Origin: Dactylonectria macrodidyma
Lineage: Eukaryota; Ascomycota; Sordariomycetes; Hypocreales; Nectriaceae
Length of the DNA: 64,000 bases
Direction of reading: 5' to 3'
Assembly: GCA_020744425.1 (NCBI GenBank)
Contig: JAGMUV010000032.1
Coordinates: forward strand, 124,001-188,000
The notes beneath the pieces were generated by a model, which saw nothing but the letters and a program-made list of their open reading frames with translations, searched no databases and had not been told where the DNA came from. Made by a program: the position numbers and the translations under genes. Of this stretch, positions 51,650 through 61,259 are shown one piece after another; within the stretch, counting starts at the first letter, position 1, and the number at the start of each line of letters is the position of its first letter.

Positions 51650-52327
51650 ACATTTGGACTTAAATTGGAAGCACAATGTGTGGTTGAAGTTGATGGCCTT
51701 ATCGGCAGCTACGAAAGAGAGAATTCGTACCAACCGGCTTCTCAAGGAGTTGAAAGTCAAGGTTGACAGCCCGGCTGTGATGTGGTGCGATAACCAACAG
51801 ACTATCGGTCTTGTCACGAAGGAAGCTGACAGGCTCACAACGGCGCTTCGTCACGTTGACATCCATAATATGTGGCTACGAGAGCTCAGAGAGAAGGGAG
51901 AACTTGAAGTGGCTTGGATACCAACTGACCAAATGGTTGCTGATGTTCTCACGAAGGCGAAGTCATCACAACAGCACCAGAAGGCCATTAAGATGCTTGG
52001 TCTTCAAAGCCCACCTGTCTCTCTGGGGGGTGGCGATGGGGCATTCACTAGGGCCACGATTTGACCCCTTTTGTTTTGACCTACGAACGGCAGAAGCTGC
52101 ATGTTTTATTCCCTGCTTTCCCTCATTTTTGTTGACTTTTGCTCTATTTTTGGTGGTCTCAACACCACGGTTTTGTTCAAATTCGAAGGCACAACCCTTC
52201 AGAATAGCTTCAGCTTTGAGCGATGTCATTGGTCAGAGAACCCATAGAAACCTGACCAATGAGGGGGTGTGTTGGAATGAGGATAGAAATGAAGCAAGAA
52301 TCACGATCATCGTGAACTTGTTCACGA
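51650..52327 (+). mobile_element. Copia retrotransposon 3' end (RNase H, PPT, partial LTR)
   Basis: The open frame to 52064 encodes the copia RNase H tail: MALSAATKERIRTNRLLKEL, VMWCDNQQTIGLV, HVDIHNMWLRELREKGELEV and WIPTDQMVADVLTKAK. About 200 bp of 3' UTR and a polypurine tract (TGAGGGGGTG) follow. Then comes an LTR starting TGTTGGAATGAGGATAG at 52270. The LTR is cut at 52327 by the next element. All upstream pol, integrase and gag regions are missing. Confidence 0.75.
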
Positions 52328-52550
52328 CAGTGTGTCCAATAGTCAGGTAACGGGAAAAATGGAGGTTGTAACGTACCTAACGGTTGGATTTCCAACTTTG
52401 TAACGTTCCTAACGGTTGAAAATAAGCCGTTAACGGCTTGTCAAACGTTAACTAACTGGTAACGGTTGGAATTTCCTAAATAGGTAACCTATGATAGAAA
52501 CTCGTTGGTGCTGAAGGGGATTTACACTAAATTAAGCTTTGCAAGCAGTA

Positions 52551-54830
52551 TCCCATCGAGTGCGGATGGACCCCATTTTCGCCAAGGGCGGGGTAAAGCC
52601 AATCAGGGCTTATGGGACCACTAGAATAATCGAATCATATGCTAAAATTCAGGGTACCTCGATTCCTCTATAGATTTTGGGTGTGCCAGAGGTACCAACA
52701 ATCTCCATCAGTACATAGCGGTACGTTACAGTCTAAGCAGCCTTTTCGAGTCTTTTTTCGCTGTTGCGGCTGTTGAGTGAGGCTATTCCTAGATACCTCA
52801 CTTAGAGCCTCGCGTTTCTTCCTCCTGCCGCAATAGGTGCAAGGCGAGTTAACCCCCCTTGATCCCTTGCGATGGTGCTGCCAAGGAATAGATGTTTTCC
52901 TCTTATCTGAAGCCCGTTGAGGTCGTGAAAGTCTTCGACCTCCTGCTAATGGTCCAAACTGTTGAATAAGCTGGGATGCAAGCAGTCGCCGCCATTGGTA
53001 CTGGTTCTTGACCTTTTGCCACTCGGGCTTGCCCCAGAGCTGCAGGAAGAAGCTATTCACAACGATCACTTCCAGCAGGAAATTCCAAGCAAGGGCTTGC
53101 CAGCCTCCTCGACGAATAGGGCGGCTGTATTGATAATAAGACCTCATCTGGTCACTTATATCAACCCCATTCATCTTATGGTTATACTCGTCAATTGCCT
53201 CAGGCACCGGGAGGTTCTTCCGGACGTCTGGGCCGAAGGCTTCTTTCCGGGCAGCCCGCTTTCCGGCAGAGCTTCCGGCCGGTCGGCGCCGGAGACGGAT
53301 AACCTCCCGGCCGTCTCGGAAGACGGTTGTCAAGAAGAGGACAAGGGCGTTATCCTTCCAGGTGAATTGGTTGACCTATGAAGAGACAAACTGATCAGTA
53401 TGGAGATATCTATAGAAAGCAGTTTGCAATACCATACCTCCCCATCTAAGGTAGGGATGCAATGGATCTGACCCCAAGGAATACCCTGGCCTTCTGCTTC
53501 CTTCTCGGCGACGAGGATCTTATCTATCCCACTGTCTTTCCGGCAGGTCCCGGAAGCCCCGACCTGCTGCTTCCGGAGGGCCCGGAGAAGCCGTACGGAA
53601 GCAAAGAGATTATCTAGGAATACGTGGTGGACTGCAGCCGGAAGTAAGGTAATAAGTGTCGTTACAACCCGCTGCGTTGGCGTTAACGGGACCCACTTTG
53701 CAGCAGCAGCTCCAGCCTTGCTGTCTTCCGGCCGGGCTTGAGGGACTAGTCCGTACGGGCCCTTTCCGTGTACGTGCCAGAGCCACCGGAGGCAGTAGCC
53801 CGATTGGGCAAGGATCCAGACCTTGAAGCCGGTTGGGATCGGCTTCGTCGGTATTGTCGTCGTCTCTAGGGACCGGCCCGTAAACCGGACCATAGCCTCG
53901 TCAACGGTAAGGTCGGAGCCGGCTGTATAGAAGGAATCCCCAGTCTCTTGGATATGGGCTGACCACTCGTTTACCTTCCGGTATATATCTGGCATCCCGG
54001 CTTGGGCGGGGGCTTGGGCCCGGGCCTGGCGTTGACCTCCTGACTGGCTGGGCTGGAATTCAGAGGTATCAAAGATACGTAGCTGCCGGAGCAGACTTTA
54101 GAAGCGGTCCCGGGAGATAAACCGGGTGAATAGATAGATAGGATCCTCCTTTTGCTGTTGAGTTGACCAATATCTTGATATTTGAGGTTCGCTATGTATC
54201 CCCATATAAAGCAGGATTCCTAAGAAGAGGTAAATCTCATCTACAGAAGTCTTCCTCCACTCATACACTCTTGACCGTTTAGCCCGGGGACCTTCCTTAG
54301 ATAACGGCGCTGCATTCGTCCATTGCACCCACCGCTCAATAAGGCCCCGGGGAACGTACCGGAGGAATAGGTCAAGCGGGGCTGCCGGCAGCTCCCGTAT
54401 CTCTCGGGGCCGGGTCGGTACGTCAAAGGGTACGAAGGAGCCCGGCGGCCCGCGCTCGACAGCCGGAGGTTCGTGGGGCCGGACTGTGCTGTTATTGCAC
54501 TGCTCTGGCGTACAGTCGGCAGTGCAGGCGACAGCGAGGTCTTCAGGAAGGATCTCAACCACAATACAGCTCCGTACGGAAGCCCCGGAAGCCCCGGAAG
54601 CCCCAGAAGCATCGGAAGCCCCGGAGGCACCGGAGGCATCAGAAGCATCAGAATCACTAGAAGACATCGCAGCATTGAACAAAATGACGGTTTTGGTGGT
54701 GACAGCAGGTAAGAAAACATAGGTGCAAATGATGTTTCGTCATGTACTGATTGAAGTGCGGAGTAAAAGTGGGTATAAAAGTGGGTATTTTGGCCTTGGC
54801 GAAAATGGGGTCCATCCGCACTCGATGGGA
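52551..54830 (-). mobile_element. PiggyBac-like transposon, copy B
   Basis: 2280 bp, with the same terminal repeats as copy A (TCCCATCGAGTGCGGATGGA) and again TA immediately outside both ends (52549-52550 and 54831-54832). It differs from copy A by one extra 9-bp unit in the Ser-Gly-Ala tract (around 54590) and the two base differences noted under copy A. Unrelated flanks show true transposition rather than a large duplication. Confidence 0.85.
52668..54682 (-). pseudogene. PiggyBac-like transposase with one in-frame stop (copy B)
   Basis: Same two-exon organisation and catalytic motifs as copy A. The N-terminal tract has one more Ser-Gly-Ala unit. TAA at 54098-54100 interrupts the frame at the identical RDRF position, so the stop predates the separation of the two copies. 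Confidence 0.85.
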
Positions 54831-55037
54831 TATTCCCATGTTTCATTCAGGTTTTATCCTTCTCTCAACTTCTGATAAAGAACAATGTCCAATCTATAAA
54901 AAAAATCCGCCTATCGAGCCTCAGTATGCAGAGCGCCGCTATCAAGCTCCCACAGGTATAACTCTGCCAGTCTAGCCTCTGCTAGCACAGTATCAGTCAT
55001 ACCGCCGTCACTGTGAGCAATAATCCAGCTAGCCCAT

Positions 55038-55255
55038 TCTCACAAGTTAAGGGGTGCAACGTAGGATGTGGCCAGAAGACATTAAATTGAGCTACTTCTT
55101 CTATCTAAGAGAGCGACGAAGGTCGGTCTCTTATACCTATGTTCAATCTGACGATATCATAGGCAGCAGGCTGCTGCCTGATACTAGTTGTGGTCGTTCA
55201 CGATGATCGTGATCCTTGCGGGACTCCTTGCCTCATTTCTATCCTCATTCCAACA
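55038..55255 (-). mobile_element. Copia-type LTR, solo, minus orientation
   Basis: 218 bp. Its reverse complement begins TGTTGGAATGAGGATAGAAA and ends CTTGTGAGA, matching the solo LTR at 46233-46436, including the ATCACGATCATCGTGA palindrome and the TATAAGAG box. Flanks CCCAT and AAGAG do not form a target duplication, so this copy is older or rearranged. Confidence 0.6.
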
Positions 55256-55577
55256 AAGAGACGCCGTCTCTGGGCTAGGATCTGAATAGGAAAAACTCGG
55301 TCTTTACATCGAGTTGAGATCCACTAATAGGTATCTGGGAGGGTTTTAGAAAACCCCCTCTAAATCCAACCGTTAACTAGTTAACTGACAACCTTATAAC
55401 GTCCCTAACGGTTGAAATGAGGAACTTATAACGTCCCTAACGGTTGGTATTACGTAAGCCGTTAACTGGTCCGTTATCCAAATGGTTAACTGACTATTGG
55501 ACACACTGGTCCAAGTCAAGGAGATCCTCGACGATGCCGATCATCTCAATGTCATCTTTGACGCTTCTGACGACATA

Positions 55578-57772
55578 CCATGCAGTACCCACCTACCGGC
55601 AGTACCCACCTACCGGCAAGCAAAAATTTTTTTTTGCCATACAAAGTGCAACTTTTCAACCTGATGGGAAAAATCACCGAAAATAATAAGAATACAGTTA
55701 TTTCTAGAATTCGGGTTATAATTGAATGAATTTTAATATTTTCTCGGTCTTTTTACCTCACGGCCTGCGCGGGTGCGTATGACGGGTAACTCTTCCGCCT
55801 CCGAATTTGAACTTTCATCCTCCTGCATCCCTCCCACCTCAATCACATCCTCAACAGCCCGTGTCTCTTCAATTGCCTGGTTTGGCTCAGAAATAGTTTC
55901 ACCAGCCACTAGAGCCTCGGCTAATGTCATGAACTTCTTGTTGGGATTGGGTATCGCCTTCCTCTTCTTGCCTCTACTCAACCGGCCAACTTCCTCCTCC
56001 AGACTGGTGATTCTTGCACTCAGCGAGGCTATCTTTGACTCCTGGACTTCAAACCCTTTCGATATCACAGAATACCGTCTTCTGGTGGAAGGGCTCTTGT
56101 TCTTTCCCAGATCTCTGATATGACGGCTGGTCTTTGGCGTATTATCAGAGTCGCGTTGCCCATCGCTGCGGCCCTCTGATGTAGGCGTCGTTTCCTTCTT
56201 GTCTGGCTGAATCTCTGGATGTATGAGGGCTTTCCGTCGTGAAATTGGCCAATTTCCAGTCACTCTCCAACCAGAGAGGATATTTTTCTTAGTCATACCT
56301 ACTTCCCTGGCTTTGGCATAAGCCTTGATAAAGTTGACCTTATCCACCGGCGCAGAATCAGTCAGGCTTGACAATTTTTGCAGTTCTTTGCGATAGGCAG
56401 CTTTGGAGGCATTAAAAACGCCATTATCCAGTGGCTGGAGGCCATGAGAGCAATGAGCTGGCAGGTAACAACAATATACATTGCTTAAAAAGCAGGTAGC
56501 CATCCACTCATCCTGGATTTCGAGTCAGCGACGTGGATGATTCAGACCAGCTAGAAACTCACAGATACATGGCTTCCATGACCATCTAATATAATAAGCC
56601 TCGCATCAGACTCATCTTCTGGCCGGGTTTGAGGCAGATAGACCTCTTTGAGCCACTCAACTGCGATATGGTTGTTCGTCCAGCCGTTTTCAGAAGTGAT
56701 ATAATACCAGTCGGCTATCTTCTTGAACTCATTGATAAACCACTGCTGCTGAAGTTCTTTGCCTTTGAAAATAATCCCTGGTTTTAGAAGACGGCCATCT
56801 GCTGTCACGGCTTCGATAAAGCTAGTCCAAGCGCGTGACTGAGAGCCTTTGAGGAAGGCCTTCCTCTTGGGATCGCTACTTCCGATAACCAAGGAATCCA
56901 GGCCTAGATTCGGAATGGATTAGTGGGTTTTATAACAAAAAAGATAAATACTCACCAAATCCAGCCATGATACCGCCCTCGTCAACATTAACAGTGTTCT
57001 CAGGCTTGATCCAGCCATACTCGCTCTCCCGGATATCGAAGTACCAATTGACGGCCATTGGAGTAAAAGAATTGAATCTCGCAGCCTCCTGACGTTTTCC
57101 TACCTTCGACTTGATCTTTGGATGACGTTTCATGAACCTGGCTAGCCAGTGTACACCGATAGGTCTTTCCCGGCCTTGCTGTCTCAAGAGCGCAGCGACG
57201 GTGGCGCGAACTTGACTATGAGAAGGAGCATAGCCGAGGGCCTCTTGTCTCAGTATCCAGGTGACTAATCTCGACTCCTGAGACTTGGATAACAGCTGGG
57301 CAGGCTGGGTGACCTCGGACTTTGACGGTAGGCCTCTTAATCGGTCCCCGAGAGTCGACCGAGGGATCTCATGCTTCTGGGCGGATTGGTTCTGGGAGAG
57401 GCCGTTATCTGTGACATCTAGTATGGCTTCGACAACTCTATCCTCTATATAAGACACTAGAGGCATTTTCAAGGCGATTATGGAAGGCTGGTGTAGAGAA
57501 ACATTCGAAGGAGCGTCGGGGAGGCTGGGTGGTAAAGGAGGCGTTTTGAGAAATTTTACATTAGTGCCATGCGACCATACCGCATACGTGATCAAAAAAG
57601 CAATGTGATAATATCAAACGGCATGAAATTCTCAATACAATAGCTATTGCTCTATGCCAATAACTTCAATCTTGGCCAAATACCGTGTAAGTGAAATTGG
57701 GCATTTTGTATGGGGAACTTTTTTTTTTGCTTGCCGGCAGGTGGGTACTGCCGGTAGGTGGGTACTGCATGG
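55578..57772 (-). mobile_element. Complete pogo/Fot1-type DNA transposon (pogo4)
   Basis: 2195 bp, flanked by TA (55576-55577 and 57773-57774). Terminal repeats start CCATGCAGTACCCACC and contain the unit GCAGTACCCACCTACCG twice in tandem (17-bp period); the right end mirrors this with one mismatch. It carries an intact three-exon transposase. It is inserted in the coding region of hAT5. Confidence 0.9.
55733..57466 (-). CDS. Pogo/Fot1-type (CENP-B/DDE_1) transposase, three exons
   Basis: Exons are 57466-56956, 56903-56563 and 56512-55733 with GT-AG introns, giving 543 residues and no internal stop. The start MPLVSYIEDRVVEAILD aligns with the start of the 3378 gene, although the frame is open further upstream. 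An HTH/CENP-B N-terminus is followed by a DDE_1 core (NVDEGGIMAGF, ILDGHGSHVS, LQPLDNG) and a C-terminal coiled coil with a basic RGKKRKAIPN motif. The exon 1 and 2 lengths equal those of pogo1, while protein sequence has clearly diverged, so these are two separate intact families. Predicted active. Confidence 0.85.
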
Positions 57773-59159
57773 TAAGCAACAACCGTATTGTCAACATTTC
57801 GATCTCAATTCCCAACTCGGTTACATTCTATTGGAAGACTGTTAGTACACGGAACGAGGAACATACGGCCTTGAATACCATTCGCCTAATCCAGCCACTC
57901 TTGGAAGCTGTATTCACGAAGGAAGGAGAGGACTTCCAGGATTTCTCTCGCATGAACGCTATCTGCACAGATACATGCTCGACAATGCGGAAACTCCACG
58001 CTGAGATGAAGAATATGCCTGAGTTCAGGCATTTTTCTTCATTTTGTGTGATTCCCATGGTCTTCAACTTCTAGTGAAACACATCGTGGAATCGGAGAGA
58101 AGGGCTTCAATCCTTAAGAAAGTTACGAGAATCATCACGTTCTTTAAAAAGGCCAAGCTCCAACTCGCACGACTTCATACTTATCAGCTTGAGTGTTACG
58201 GTAAACAGAAGGCTTTCATTACCTACGCCAGCCGTCACTCGTTGGGGAACACAACTCGGAGCTGTTATGTCTTCACTGGCGAACAAAGATGCTCTTCGAG
58301 CATACGCACATGATGCTATGGTCCTAAATTCCCTAAAAGCTAAGGCTATCAAAGGGGAAGAAGAGGAAGAGGAAGATCGACAAGTTCTAAGGGCAATACT
58401 CTCGTCCATCAACAACTTTGAGTTATGGCATGAGGTAGACATGTTGGCTAAGATCCTTCGGCCTATCGAAAACGCACAACGTTGCTCGGAGCGAGATCAC
58501 TCATGCGTCGGAGAGGTTATTCCCCGTTGGTTGACTATCCAGAGCAAATGGTTGAAAAGGCTAACCGGACAACAATAGGGGAGGGTCTTGGGCTTGACAC
58601 TGTGGAGAGAGCACATCGCTTCCTAGAAGAAAACACTAGTAACGAAGAGTACCAACAGCTCTTTGGGGAGTTTTGTCGATTTCCTGCTCGCGAAGATGCT
58701 CTCTTTGGCCCAACCTCGCGGATCTATCGGGAACAGCCGAACACTCCTCATATGCCTTCCCACTATTACGTCCTAAGCGCGTGGGGATACTTTGGGTCTA
58801 TGGGAGTCAAGTTGGCTACATTGGCAAGGAGAGTTCTAGGATCCTTGGCGAACTCTGTTCCTTCAGAGCGTTCCTTCAGTGCTACGAACTACCGTCATTG
58901 TAAGCTTCGGAATCGGCTTAGTCCGCTTAGCACTGACAAGGTCACTTTCGTCTATATGAACAGTCGGGTGCTCACGAGGCTCAAGACGGTCAAAGAAAAT
59001 CCGGCAGAACCGATGGTTGTCAAAAATTGGGAAACAGTTGATGTTGCTCAGCTAGTAAAGATAGAAAACGCTTTCCAAGGATCTATTGTTGTCGATGGCT
59101 GGGGTTGGGAAGAGACCGATTTGGAAAATAATGGAGATGATATGGACATCGGCCAATGA

Positions 59160-59541
59160 GAGGTTTTTGACATGTAAAATACCTAGAAGTTTATGACGTC
59201 AAAAACTTTGGTCAGATAGGCAAATTACCATCCGGTAAATTACTTCGACCGGAACCCTACATTCGATAGATGTCCATCCCCGTGGTGTGGCACGAATGCA
59301 TCTTTCGGCGCATGGTGACTTGTACTAACTAGCCGTTGCTAGCTTGGACGATACGATACTGACAAACTTATCAACCGCATGGTGCCATCTAGGCCATATC
59401 ATCGTTCCACGGCAAGAATATGTCAGGGAGAAAACATGTTGAGGTGAAGGCTTTGGAACCTGGGTGTTTCAAGTCCGTGTAGACTGTAGGTATGTCCAGC
59501 ATTAACACTAGAGTAGCAAACGCGCTGATGATATGGTATTA
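59160..59541. other. Spacer between hAT5 and GST-like gene
   Basis: No gene or repeat recognised. It includes the 3' untranslated side of the GST-like gene. Confidence 0.35.
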
Positions 59542-60270
59542 CTACTGGTCGTTCTGAAGCCAAGCAGATGAGGCGTTGTACAAATCGCGAAATGCCTGGT
59601 CCCGTCCAACGGCGATCTCGAACATATCCTCCCCGCCGCGGTGCAAGGACTCAAACGCCGCAACCAATATAAAGTCAGCATAGCAGACTTGGCTGCCTTT
59701 GATGAACGGCCCTTTGTCCACCTTTTGGACAGTCAAGAGCTGTTTCATGGCGTCGAAACCATCCTCGGCTGCTTCCCATGCCTGCGGCCCCCCTTTCTTC
59801 TCAAGTTCTTCAAATGTCACGCCAAGTAGCTTCTCTCGGGGTGCAGCAAACGCAGTAACTGCTGACTCATTGACGATGTTGCGAACGACACGCGGGACGT
59901 AGATGGCGAGCAACGTCATCAACATCTTGAGAACCACAGCCTCAGCTTCAGCTTGTAGCTCAGGATCAAGATGCAGACAAGGCGACGGGTGAAGGGCCTC
60001 CAGCTTCAGGGCAATCACAGAAGAGTCAGTGACCACTGAGCAATCGGGGAGTTTGATAGTAGGAATGGTGTATTCGAAGACCTGGCTGGAGGGGTTGGTA
60101 GGTGCGCTGATCGATTTGAGGGTCGGTGCCAGGGTGTTGGAATCAACCCATACCGTGGTGAACGGGATCTTCTTGTAGTTCAGCGCCATGCGAGTTTTCC
60201 AGACATTGAATGACCAGCATCGACTCGGCTCAGTGCGCTGCGCGAGGTCATAGAGGACGATGTTTGTCAT
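59542..60270 (-). CDS. Glutathione S-transferase-like protein
   Basis: 242 residues, no intron, ATG 60270. The N-terminal thioredoxin-like domain (about 1-90) has IVLYDL at the first strand, the cis-Pro motif YTIPTIKLPD and the glutathione-contact DSSVIALKLE. The C-terminal helical domain ends in GSQVCYADFILVAAFESLHR. It resembles the fungal GST group found both in detoxification and in some secondary-metabolite clusters. It is 11 kb from the NmrA-like gene across transposons, so a shared pathway cannot be argued from position. Substrate unknown. Confidence 0.8.
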   Translation of the reverse strand: MTNIVLYDLAQRTEPSRCWSFNVWKTRMALNYKKIPFTTVWVDSNTLAPTLKSISAPTNPSSQVFEYTIPTIKLPDCSVVTDSSVIALKLEALHPSPCLHLDPELQAEAEAVVLKMLMTLLAIYVPRVVRNIVNESAVTAFAAPREKLLGVTFEELEKKGGPQAWEAAEDGFDAMKQLLTVQKVDKGPFIKGSQVCYADFILVAAFESLHRGGEDMFEIAVGRDQAFRDLYNASSAWLQNDQ

Positions 60271-61259
60271 GGCGAGTAAGGGTGTTTGTTAACTTGTAAG
60301 GAGAGATCAGTGAGGAGTGAGACGAAGTTGTCTTAGCCAAGATGATCCTTCTCTCTCTTTTAATACTTTGCCACGAGCGAGCCGCGGCCGGTCTATTTAG
60401 GCCCGTGTTCACAGACTACAGCTCAACAACTTCGCGACTCTCCACTACAAATCGCAGATTCCGTGCGTGTAGTGGACGGCAGAGCACTGCCACAAGAGCA
60501 ACAGTCTGTTCTGAGTCACGCCGCGGACCTTCGGGAATATGCTGTGTTACTATCACTGCCCAAAGGGGTTGTACACGTGGCATATACCGGTAACTCCAAA
60601 CTCTCTTCTCCCACAAGGTTGATCAATAGGGTTGCATTTAACCTGCCCCTGCTTCTCCAGCCTCCATCCTTGTCCATGTTTCATCCAAGCTTTCTGGGCC
60701 CATGATCCAGGATTCCAGTGGCAGTGCTCGCAAACTCGCCATTCACTGACTGCATTTACTCGTTGTAACTTACATGTCTTTCCTGCATTCAGTGTCAAAG
60801 TAGACAAATCACAATGGCTCACAGGCTATCGCCGCCGCGTCACTCAGAATCCTTCAGAATCCTCCCTTTTTCGGTCCACATTCACCTGACATCGTGCATT
60901 AGCTTCACTTTCACAAATGCCAATCTCGCTTGTCAAGAATAAGACTGCCACAAGGAGAGTCTGTCAATTCATCAAATTCCGTTTTCATGTCAGTCAAGAT
61001 ATCCCGCCTCTCAGAAGATACAGTTGTCGACAAGAGAAAAGCCCTCGACAAGAGAAAAGACCCGGCAATTAGAGTCTCGGAGAATCATGAAAACAGCTCC
61101 AGTCTTCGGTTCGGTTAAAGGGGGTGGCGTGTCATGCCAAAAACGACATGGCAAAAGTAGACAATTTAAGACAATTTATCTCAATATTCAAGTCAAACTT
61201 CTAATATGCCTCGTTATTCTAAAATGATCGTAACGTGTCGTAATCTTTCGTCTCTATTC
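60271..61259. other. Intergenic region between GST-like and MscS genes
   Basis: Contains the GST promoter on the left and the MscS 3' end on the right. No conserved ORF was seen. A CGACAAGAGAAAAG motif is directly repeated at 61029-61060. Confidence 0.4.

Larger units (their letters stand above)
52328..55508. mobile_element. hAT-like element ends (CAGTGTGTCC) enclosing other elements
   Basis: Left end CAGTGTGTCCAATAGTCAGG and right end with the reverse complement of CAGTGTGTCCAATAGTCAGT. Both sides carry subterminal AACGTNCCTAACGGTT motifs. No transposase of its own was recognised; piggyBac copy B and a copia LTR lie inside. Flanking 8-mers (GTTCACGA and GTCCAAGT) do not match, so the two ends may belong to separate or rearranged copies of a non-autonomous hAT family. 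Confidence 0.5.
55509..59159 (+). pseudogene. hAT transposase, interrupted by pogo4 (hAT5)
   Basis: The coding blocks read EILDDADHLNVIFDASDDI up to 55577, then resume after pogo4 with SNNRIVNISI (from 57773). Next come ICTDTCSTMRKLHAEM, CDSHGLQLLVKHIVE, VIPRWLTIQSKWL, and the dimerisation block LGSLANSVPSERSFSATNYR ending at 59159. The join at the TA insertion site is in frame. Independent frameshifts near 58030, 58225 and 58545 show further decay. The N-terminus is cut at 55508. It is related to hAT4 at 18.7-20.3 kb. Confidence 0.75.
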
